A DNA stretch of 5,003 nucleotides, from contig JAKPRU010000203.1 in NCBI GenBank assembly GCA_029557025.1, positions 1 to 5,003 of the forward strand, written 5' to 3'. The DNA comes from Candidatus Omnitrophota bacterium. Its GTDB lineage: Bacteria; Hinthialibacterota; Hinthialibacteria; Hinthialibacterales; JAKPRU01. The notes beneath the pieces are model-generated. The model worked only from the letters and a program-made list of their open reading frames with translations. It did not search any database and had not been told where the DNA came from. Below, one piece after another: positions 1-5,003 of this stretch (position 1 is the first letter of the stretch; each line of letters opens with the position of its first letter). Both the position numbers and the translations under genes were made by a program.

Positions 1-12
1 GAGATCGTCACG

Positions 13-1473
13 TCAGGGTTTCAGGGCGGAGTCTACCTCGGCGGCGTAATCGCGTATCGTCATCTCGTGAACGACACCCAGATCCGACAAACTTCCATCA
101 AACTTCTCGGCATTTCCGACAATGACAATCCGCAAAGAATCAGGATGAAGCCATTTTTTTGCCACCCGAAGAATATCGTCCCGGGTTACTTTAGAGACCT
201 TGTCGCAGAAGGTGTCGAGATAGTCTTCCGGCAGCCCTTCGTATTCCAGTTCCACTCGTTGCTCCACAATGTTTCGCGTTGTGGTGAAATGGAACACGAA
301 CTGATTTAGAAAGCTGTCTTTGGCCGTAGACAGTTCCTGTTCGCTGACAGGCTCCTCGCAGATGCGACGGATTTCGTTCTTCATCAGAGTTATGGCGCGA
401 AGGGTCGATTCGCTTTTTGTTTCGGCGTGGGCGATAAACAGCCCGCGATCCCGTTTCGGCTCGAACCGGCTGTAAACACTGTACGCCAACCCCTCATTGC
501 TTCGGACACCGGACATCATGCGTGAGGTGAACGAACCGCCGCCGAGGATGAAATTCATGATCCGCACGGGAATGTAATCCTCATCGGTGCGGCGAATCCC
601 CAGGTGTCCCATTCGAATATTGCTCTGGGTAAGGTCTTTGGGGAAATAAAATACACCGCCTTCGGGGACATTTTCATCCGGCAGATCGGGAAGATCGGGG
701 AACGGGACATCCCGGCGCTCCCAGCTACCGAATTTGTCTTTAAGACGCGCCGACATTTCCGTGGTGTCAAAATCTCCGGCGACGCCGAGAATGATGTTGT
801 TGGGCACATAATAGCGCTGATGAAAATCAATCAGGTCCTGACGTTGGATGGCTACCACGGTGTTCGCTTCGCCTTCGACCGGACGAGCATAAGGGTGATC
901 GCCATAGACGATTCGTTGAAACTCGCGTTCGACAATATCGCCGGGTTGATCGTTTCTGCGCCGGATACTTTCCAGGACTTCCTTCTTGCAAAGGTCAATT
1001 TTCTCCTGGCGGAATTCGGGGCGCATCAGGATTTCCGCGAAGATCGGCAGGACGGTATCGAGGTCCTTGCTGAGACATCCCATTCGGGCAATACCGCGTT
1101 CCTGTTCGATGGAGGATTCTACGGAAGCGCCGATGAACTCCAGGATTTCATCGATCTGTTCGCCGGTCTGTTCGCGTGTGCCGCCCGTGCGCATCACCTC
1201 GCCGGTGAGACTCGCCAATCCCATTTTGTCGAGCGGATCATAGATGGCCCCCACTCGAATTATGGCGTAGAAGTCCAGGACCGGCAGGTTGTGATCCTCA
1301 CGGAAATAGATCACCAGGCCGTTATCCAGCGCGGTTCGACTCACAACCGGCATAGTAAAAGATAATTCCGAGTAAGTGAGGTCGCGCGGATGCTTCGGAA
1401 GGTCCGCTGCAAATGCGACAAAGGAGGGGATCGCGCAAACAAATAAGAGTCGAGACAATAGGAATCGTTTCAT
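13..1473 (-). CDS. Exported M16-family peptidase homologue, non-catalytic subunit
   Basis: Predicted 486-residue protein of the M16 (pitrilysin / mitochondrial processing peptidase-like, COG0612) family. The start is the ATG at 1473-1471. It follows a purine-rich Shine-Dalgarno tract and gives a clear signal peptide (MKRF, a hydrophobic core, then AFA|AD at residues 20-24). The frame stays open upstream to 1611, but that extension lies inside the neighbouring gene. Where active relatives have HxxEH, this protein reads SLTGE (residues 88-92), so zinc binding and catalysis should be lost. The C-terminal half keeps GGGSFTSRMM (311-320) and VRSNEGLAYS (323-332). These carry the Arg324/Tyr331 pair typical of the inactive partner in two-subunit M16 enzymes, which in that family helps hold substrate. 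I infer a periplasmic heterodimer with the upstream gene product. The substrate is unknown. Family assignment is secure; partner role is inferred. Confidence 0.93.
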   Translation of the reverse strand: MKRFLLSRLLFVCAIPSFVAFAADLPKHPRDLTYSELSFTMPVVSRTALDNGLVIYFREDHNLPVLDFYAIIRVGAIYDPLDKMGLASLTGEVMRTGGTREQTGEQIDEILEFIGASVESSIEQERGIARMGCLSKDLDTVLPIFAEILMRPEFRQEKIDLCKKEVLESIRRRNDQPGDIVEREFQRIVYGDHPYARPVEGEANTVVAIQRQDLIDFHQRYYVPNNIILGVAGDFDTTEMSARLKDKFGSWERRDVPFPDLPDLPDENVPEGGVFYFPKDLTQSNIRMGHLGIRRTDEDYIPVRIMNFILGGGSFTSRMMSGVRSNEGLAYSVYSRFEPKRDRGLFIAHAETKSESTLRAITLMKNEIRRICEEPVSEQELSTAKDSFLNQFVFHFTTTRNIVEQRVELEYEGLPEDYLDTFCDKVSKVTRDDILRVAKKWLHPDSLRIVIVGNAEKFDGSLSDLGVVHEMTIRDYAAEVDSALKP

Positions 1474-2951
1474 TATTCTTTCCCTCCCTCCGGTTTGACC
1501 AGTTGCGCCACGGTTCTGTTGGAACGGAGAAAGTACTTTGCGGCAACCCGCTGGACATCCGCCGGGGTAATTGCCTCCCAATTCTCCAGCAAGGTATTGA
1601 CGTATTCCCATCGGTATAGCGCCTCATAGTAGGCGATCTTATCTGCGAGACCCTCGTTGGTTTCCAATCCACGAATGAAATCCACACGAAGGCGATTCTT
1701 CACTTTCTGTAATTCATTCGCCTCAACGGGTTCGGTAATCATTTTCTCCATTTCCGCGTCGAATGCGGTGAGCAGTTCGGCGGCCGTATAGGGACTTCGG
1801 GGAACAAGGACAAAAATGAACAATCCGGGATATTTATCCGGAGCGGCGTATGCCTTAGCCTGGACCGCAATCTGTTTTTCGAGGACGAGACTTTTATAGA
1901 GCCGGGAGGTCCGGCCCTCGGAAAGTAGAGATTGCAGAATATCCAGGACGTATTGATCCGGGTCATCAATGGCAGGCTTGTGATAGCCGAGAAAGACCAT
2001 GGGTTCCGCATCGAATTCAACATCCACGCGACGTTCTCCCCGCTGTTCCGGTTCGACCGTTCTGACCCGTCCGGGTGGCGGTTGAGACGGAATCCCACCG
2101 AAATACCGTTCGATCATCGGCAGCGCCTGATCCGGATGAATGTCCCCTACAAGAACCATGGTGCAATTATCAGGAGCGTAATGGATACGCCAGAATTGCT
2201 CGACTTCCTCCCGTCGGATGGCGCAGATATCCGACATCCATCCGATCACAGGCCATTGGTAGGGATGCGCGGTAAAGGCCATGGCGGTCAACTGTTCCCA
2301 GAGCGCACCCTGGGGGTTGTTGTCGATACTGCGCCGACGTTCCTCGGTCACGACATCCCGCTCCGAGTAGAACTCTCGGAAAACAGGGTTGCGCATCCGG
2401 TCCGACTCCAGCCAGCACCAGAGTTCCAGGCGGTTGGAGGGGATGGAGCAATAGTAGTGGGTATAATCCGAGCCGGTGGAGGCATTGAGCCCCGCTGCGC
2501 CGTTTCTCAGGTAAATCTCCCATAATTCATCTTTCACCACGAGTTTGCGGTGTTCCGCTTGCAGCTCATCGAGTTTTTTTTGCAAAGCTGCGATTTTCTC
2601 CTGATCCGCTTTCCCGCCTTTCGCCTTTTCCTCCGAGAGTGGGACAGCGACGGCCTCGATTTCTTTCAAGAGCGGAAGTTCCCGCTGATAATCCTTCGTG
2701 CCGATGATCTGGGTTCCTTTGAACATCATGTGTTCCAGGAGGTGAGCCACGCCGGTGATTCCGGGGCGCTCATCCACGGAGCCGACCTTGAAGACCATCT
2801 GGGCGGCAAAGGTCGGGGAATCGTGCCGTTCCAAGATCAGGATTTTCAGGCCGTTACTCAACTCAAACTGCCGGACATCGAGGCGCAAAGATTCTGCCGC
2901 GAAAACAGGTAAGAGAGAAAACAGGACGAAAAAACAGACAAATGTTCTCAT
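1473..2951 (-). CDS. Exported M16-family zinc metallopeptidase, catalytic subunit
   Basis: Predicted 492-residue zinc peptidase of the M16 family. The chosen start (ATG 2951-2949) has GAGG eight bases upstream and begins a signal peptide (MRTF, hydrophobic run, VFA|AE around residues 16-20). The frame opens further to 3053, but that would put 34 polar and mixed residues before the signal. The inverted zinc motif HLLEH is at residues 70-74 and is followed by MMFKGT. The third zinc ligand should be Glu203 or Glu204 in VVTEERRR. STGSDYTHYY (158-167) and DRMRNPVF (184-191) are also typical of the family. Between HLLEH and the glutamate lies a charged, probably helical segment (about 90-145), making this spacing roughly 50 residues longer than the classic x76. 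The C-terminal domain has SEGRTSRLY (344-352) but lacks the GLAYS stretch found in the partner. The protein probably acts in the periplasm, paired with the downstream inactive homologue. Confidence 0.95.
   Translation of the reverse strand: MRTFVCFFVLFSLLPVFAAESLRLDVRQFELSNGLKILILERHDSPTFAAQMVFKVGSVDERPGITGVAHLLEHMMFKGTQIIGTKDYQRELPLLKEIEAVAVPLSEEKAKGGKADQEKIAALQKKLDELQAEHRKLVVKDELWEIYLRNGAAGLNASTGSDYTHYYCSIPSNRLELWCWLESDRMRNPVFREFYSERDVVTEERRRSIDNNPQGALWEQLTAMAFTAHPYQWPVIGWMSDICAIRREEVEQFWRIHYAPDNCTMVLVGDIHPDQALPMIERYFGGIPSQPPPGRVRTVEPEQRGERRVDVEFDAEPMVFLGYHKPAIDDPDQYVLDILQSLLSEGRTSRLYKSLVLEKQIAVQAKAYAAPDKYPGLFIFVLVPRSPYTAAELLTAFDAEMEKMITEPVEANELQKVKNRLRVDFIRGLETNEGLADKIAYYEALYRWEYVNTLLENWEAITPADVQRVAAKYFLRSNRTVAQLVKPEGGKE
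1481..1491 (-). promoter_or_regulatory. Shine-Dalgarno tract of the downstream M16 gene
   Basis: On the minus strand the last codons of the catalytic gene read GGAGGGAGGGA, followed by AAGAATAATG. The purine tract encodes the Glu-Gly-Gly of the C-terminus and also serves as a strong ribosome binding site 7-8 bases before the ATG at 1473. The TAA stop of the first gene and this ATG share one base, so terminating ribosomes are well placed to restart. Confidence 0.7.
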
Positions 2952-2959
2952 ACGGTAAA

Positions 2960-2963
2960 CCTC
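2960..2963 (-). promoter_or_regulatory. Shine-Dalgarno site fixing the start of the catalytic M16 gene
   Basis: Minus-strand GAGG lies eight bases before the ATG at 2951. Together with the signal peptide that begins there, it decides this start over the upstream ATG at 3053. That upstream ATG has only an AGGG four bases away and would hide the signal peptide behind a 34-residue extension. Confidence 0.6.
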
Positions 2964-3082
2964 AGATTGCTGCAAACTGTGATCTTTCCAAACTTGTAAG
3001 AATATAAAATAACCATACAAAAACCGGACTCTTTCGGCATGGGTTCCCAACATTATCCCTATCTACAGAAGAAAGTAAAACA

Positions 3083-3105
3083 TATAATACCTTGATTGTA
3101 TTATA
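3083..3105. repeat. Perfect 8-bp inverted repeat with opposed TATAAT boxes
   Basis: The left arm TATAATAC (3083-3090) is the exact reverse complement of the right arm GTATTATA (3098-3105), separated by the 7-base spacer CTTGATT. Each arm contains a perfect TATAAT hexamer, the left one on the plus strand and the right one on the minus strand. The 15-bp centre-to-centre geometry would suit a dimeric repressor. The repeat could instead be two facing -10 elements, or chance symmetry in AT-rich DNA. No regulator gene is visible to match it. Confidence 0.6.
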
Positions 3106-3127
3106 GATAAGCTGCTTTTTCAGAAAA
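3100..3127 (-). promoter_or_regulatory. Candidate sigma70-type promoter of the M16 operon
   Basis: Minus-strand TATAAT at 3105-3100 is a perfect -10 hexamer. Sixteen bases upstream is TTTTCT (3127-3122), which matches the -35 consensus at only three of six positions. Transcription would start near 3093, inside the inverted repeat, leaving a leader of about 140 nt before the ATG at 2951. The weak -35 suggests activation or another sigma factor if the site is real. In DNA this AT-rich, a -10 match alone is modest evidence. Confidence 0.3.
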
Positions 3128-3152
3128 TATTTTATTTATTTAACTTGAGAGC

Positions 3153-3182
3153 ATGACAGACAGTAACGATTGGAGATATACT
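3153..3182 (+). promoter_or_regulatory. Candidate sigma70-type promoter toward gspE
   Basis: ATGACA (3153-3158, five of six matches to TTGACA) is followed 18 bases later by TATACT (3177-3182, five of six matches to TATAAT). The start point would be near 3189, giving gspE an untranslated leader of about 170 nt containing both small hairpins below. This is the best plus-strand -35/-10 pair I can see between the two genes. The -10 box overlaps the gspE-like fragment, so part of the match may have another origin. Confidence 0.35.
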
Positions 3183-3282
3183 CTATTCGGAGAAGATGAG
3201 AATCACTGAAATTGCATTCCTCGGTAATCCATACAACCTGTTCAAACTTATTTACTTTAATAGGGAGTTTGGGATCGAATAA
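3157..3282 (+). other. Short frame resembling the gspE N-terminus (possible relic)
   Basis: Positions 3169-3183 and 3372-3386 (codons 4-8 of gspE) match at 14 of 15 bases: ATTGGAGA, then T or C, then ATACTC. Both read Ile-Gly-Asp-Ile-Leu, and the single difference is the synonymous GAT/GAC. The upstream frame then reads six residues and ITE (gspE has five and ITE). It runs without recognisable similarity to a TAA at 3280-3282. The frame is open from 3157 and has an internal ATG at 3196 with GGAG three bases before it, which would give a 28-residue peptide. It could be a decayed partial duplication of a gspE-type 5' end, a tiny gene, or coincidence. Confidence 0.2.
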
Positions 3283-3296
3283 AAATCCCGTTTTCT
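3271..3296 (+). other. Small hairpin followed by a T-run (weak terminator-like)
   Basis: GGGAT (3271-3275) pairs with ATCCC (3285-3289) across a 9-base loop and is followed by GTTTTCT on the plus strand. The stem is short and the T-run is weak, so efficient termination is doubtful. It lies downstream of the candidate plus promoter, and the TAA of the short 3157-3282 frame falls in its loop. It could be the end of a short transcript or a structure in the gspE leader. Confidence 0.25.
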
Positions 3297-3318
3297 GCGT
3301 ATTAAGACATGAAAAGAA

Positions 3319-3340
3319 GTAAAGCATTTTAAGCTTTTAC
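3319..3340 (+). other. Small hairpin just before the gspE ribosome binding site
   Basis: GTAAAGC (3319-3325) pairs with GCTTTTAC (3333-3340) through seven base pairs and one bulged T, with the 7-base loop ATTTTAA. It ends six bases before the GGAAGG at 3346-3351. The stem is AT-rich and would be only marginally stable in RNA. It does not cover the ribosome binding site. Confidence 0.25.
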
Positions 3341-3362
3341 GACTGGGAAGGCATGGAACCCG

Positions 3363-5003
3363 ATGGAGCTTTTAATTGGAGACATACTCCTTCAGAACGG
3401 GGTGATCACCGAGGAGCAGCTCCAGGCGGCACGGTCTGCGAAGGACGAGACCGGTGAGACCCTGGATCAGGTGTTGTTGCGTCAGGGAGCCATCCAGGAG
3501 AAGCAGCTTCTGGATATTCTGAGCGATGCCCTCGGAACCCGCTGGGTGCATATTCCCGCGCGGATTGATCCACAGGTGACATCCCTGGTTCCGGCGGAGT
3601 TTGCATTCCGGCATGTCATTCTACCTGTTTCCCGCGAGAATGGTGTGTTGACTGTCGCCACTCTGGACCCCACGCAATTGCATGTCAGCGATGATCTCAA
3701 GATGCTCACGGGTCTCGACATAGAGATGGTATTAGCGCCCAGAAAGGAACTCCTGGAGAACGTTGAAACCTATTTCGGGACCACTGTGGAGAAGATGATC
3801 GCCGATCTTTCCGTAGGCGGAGACTCATCGAGGATGACAGAGGTTACGGAGGTCACAGACCTGCGTGACCTGGCCCGGGAACCGACGGTCATCAACCTGG
3901 TAAACCTGATTATCTTCCAGGCGGTGCAAGAGCGGGCAAGCGACATTCATATTGAACCGTTCGAGAATATCCTGAAGGTCCGATACCGGATCGACGGGTT
4001 GTTGCGCGAAATGCCGCCGCCGCCGAAACACCTCCAGGCTGCGGTGGTATCCCGCGTAAAAATCATGGCGGACATGGACATCGCGGAGCGGTTTACGCCT
4101 CAGGACGGTCATATCCGTTTGCGCATGGGGGACCGGGAATTGGATTTACGCGTTTCCACCGTCCCCACGGTGTTCGGCGAGAGCGTAGTTATGCGTATTC
4201 TGGACAAGACGAGCATTCTGCTTGGGGTGAATGAGCTGGGACTGTTTGAGGATACGGAAAAGAAGTTCATCAAGTTGCTGCACCGATCTCATGGGATCAT
4301 TCTGGTGACCGGACCAACAGGTTCAGGAAAAACCACGACACTTTATGCCGCATTGAACTATATCAAATCCCCGACGCTGAAGATCATCACGATTGAGGAG
4401 CCGGTGGAATATAACCTGGAAGGGGTCAACCAGATACAGGTGAATCCCAAGCGGGGATTGACGTTTGCCAACGGTCTTCGGTCCATTGTGCGCCAGGACC
4501 CGGATGTGATTATGGTAGGCGAGATTCGTGATCCGGAGACGGCGGAGATTGCTATTCGTTCGGCGCTGACCGGACACCTGGTGTTCAGCACGCTGCACAC
4601 AAATAACGCCGCCGGAGCCATTACCCGGTTGCTGGATATGGGAGTGGACGCCTACCTGTTGTCATCCTCCATATCCGGCGTATTGGCGCAGCGTCTGGTT
4701 CGAGTGATCTGCCCAAATTGCCGTGAACCGTATCGTCCCCTGGATGAAACGCTGGCGATCTGCGGAATCACCGATCCCGAGAATTATTCGTTCATGCACG
4801 GGGCTGGATGTGAGGAATGCCGGGGCAGCGGTTACCGTGGAAGAAGCGGTCTTTTTGAATTGCTCATCCTGACGGATGAAATCCGTAACCTGATACTGAC
4901 GCGCCCCTCCACCAATCAGATCAACAATGCGGCCCGTGCAATGTCTCTACGGGAATACGGACTGGAAAAAGTGCGGCATGGGGTGACAACCCTGGAGGAA
5001 GTT
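3363..5003 (+). CDS. gspE: GspE/PilB-type secretion or pilus assembly ATPase (3' end cut off)
   Basis: Hexameric cytoplasmic ATPase that drives pseudopilus or pilus assembly in type II secretion or type IV pili. 547 residues are visible. The end (VTTLEEV) is the usual family C-terminus, so about 10-20 residues are probably missing. The ATG at 3363 is the only start possible: the frame has TAA at 3330 and no other start codon between. GGAAGG (3346-3351) lies 11 bases upstream, and the out-of-frame ATG at 3353 is ignored. In order: MshEN-like helices (about 4-55), T2SSE_N-type domain (about 60-145), RASDIHIEP (191-199), RYRIDG (207-212), Walker A GPTGSGKTT (317-325), Asp box TIEEPVEY (343-350), Walker B DVIMVGEIRD (381-390), His box with His405 and His412, and a zinc-binding tetracysteine (C450, C453, C483, C486). 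The family is certain; gspE versus pilB cannot be settled without the downstream genes. Confidence 0.96.
   Translation, partial: MELLIGDILLQNGVITEEQLQAARSAKDETGETLDQVLLRQGAIQEKQLLDILSDALGTRWVHIPARIDPQVTSLVPAEFAFRHVILPVSRENGVLTVATLDPTQLHVSDDLKMLTGLDIEMVLAPRKELLENVETYFGTTVEKMIADLSVGGDSSRMTEVTEVTDLRDLAREPTVINLVNLIIFQAVQERASDIHIEPFENILKVRYRIDGLLREMPPPPKHLQAAVVSRVKIMADMDIAERFTPQDGHIRLRMGDRELDLRVSTVPTVFGESVVMRILDKTSILLGVNELGLFEDTEKKFIKLLHRSHGIILVTGPTGSGKTTTLYAALNYIKSPTLKIITIEEPVEYNLEGVNQIQVNPKRGLTFANGLRSIVRQDPDVIMVGEIRDPETAEIAIRSALTGHLVFSTLHTNNAAGAITRLLDMGVDAYLLSSSISGVLAQRLVRVICPNCREPYRPLDETLAICGITDPENYSFMHGAGCEECRGSGYRGRSGLFELLILTDEIRNLILTRPSTNQINNAARAMSLREYGLEKVRHGVTTLEEV

Larger units (their letters stand above)
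2952..3362. other. AT-rich divergent intergenic region
   Basis: This is a 411-nt region between the start codons of the M16 operon (leftward) and the gspE-like gene (rightward). Positions 3061-3360 contain 99 G/C in 300 bases (33%) by hand count, against 57% in a 60-nt sample of gspE (4621-4680). It should carry promoters for both directions. I find no convincing complete gene in it. A 63-codon minus-strand frame (3136-3327) has no ribosome binding site and no recognisable domain. The items that stand out (opposed -10 boxes in an inverted repeat, a plus-strand promoter candidate, two hairpins and a gspE-like fragment) are listed separately. Confidence 0.85.

Noticed and set aside
1..12. Terminator or further gene after the inactive M16 gene
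   Set aside because: Only 12 bases lie beyond the stop codon, too few to judge.
604..1365. A 253-codon plus-strand open frame
   Set aside because: It lies wholly antisense to the inactive M16 gene, whose minus-strand product has clear family motifs. The plus-strand translation resembles nothing and is a codon-bias shadow.
1474..1611. N-terminal extension of the inactive M16 protein to an upstream ATG at 1611
   Set aside because: The extension overlaps the coding end of the catalytic gene and would bury the signal peptide. The ATG at 1473 has a strong Shine-Dalgarno tract.
1932..2525. A 197-codon plus-strand open frame
   Set aside because: It is antisense to the catalytic M16 gene, with no domain or start signal of its own.
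2952..3053. N-terminal extension of the catalytic M16 protein to an ATG at 3053
   Set aside because: It would place 34 residues before a textbook signal peptide. The internal ATG has GAGG at ideal spacing.
3153..3209. An 18-codon plus-strand frame starting at ATG 3153
   Set aside because: It is very short, the GAGAG before it is too close to the ATG to act as a normal ribosome site, and it overlaps the more interesting gspE-like frame and the promoter candidate.
3136..3327. A 63-codon minus-strand open frame in the intergenic region
   Set aside because: It has no ribosome binding site before its ATG, no recognisable domain and no signal or membrane pattern. It lies in AT-rich DNA, antisense to the better supported plus-strand signals.
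3825..4112. Minus-strand open frames inside the ATPase gene
   Set aside because: They are antisense to unmistakable GspE/PilB coding sequence and have no features of their own.

Overview
The window holds three genes. Two minus-strand genes form a tight operon for exported M16-family zinc-peptidase-like proteins. Diverging from them is a plus-strand gene for a GspE/PilB-type secretion or pilus assembly ATPase, cut by the right edge. The coding DNA is moderately GC-rich (57% in one 60-nt stretch of gspE that I counted by hand). The two exported proteins and the GspE-type ATPase point to a Gram-negative, diderm bacterium. The ATPase stretch around its PPPP run and the DMDIAERF segment reminds me of PVC-group proteins (Verrucomicrobia, Lentisphaerae, Kiritimatiellae). 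That placement is recall, not a search, and is weak.

Layout. 13-1473 (-): M16 homologue with a signal peptide and a destroyed HxxEH site, so a non-catalytic partner. 1473-2951 (-): M16 protein with an intact HLLEH site and a signal peptide. This active gene is transcribed first, and its TAA stop shares one base with the ATG of the inactive gene, so the two are probably translationally coupled and made in equal amounts as a heterodimer. 2952-3362: a 411-nt intergenic region. Its last 300 nt (3061-3360) are only about 33% GC by hand count. It holds candidate divergent promoters, a perfect 8-bp inverted repeat made of two opposed TATAAT-like boxes, two small hairpins, and a short stretch that resembles the 5' end of gspE in both DNA and frame. 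3363-5003 (+): gspE/pilB-like ATPase, 547 residues visible and probably lacking only its last few codons.

How the genes might work together. The M16 pair most likely degrades or processes peptides in the envelope. The ATPase would power assembly of a type II secretion pseudopilus or a type IV pilus from the cytoplasmic face. They face away from each other, and nothing in the sequence proves a functional link beyond sharing a regulatory region. I see no RNA gene, CRISPR array, insertion sequence or defence system. Most of the window is ordinary; the intergenic region is the part that deserves a second look.
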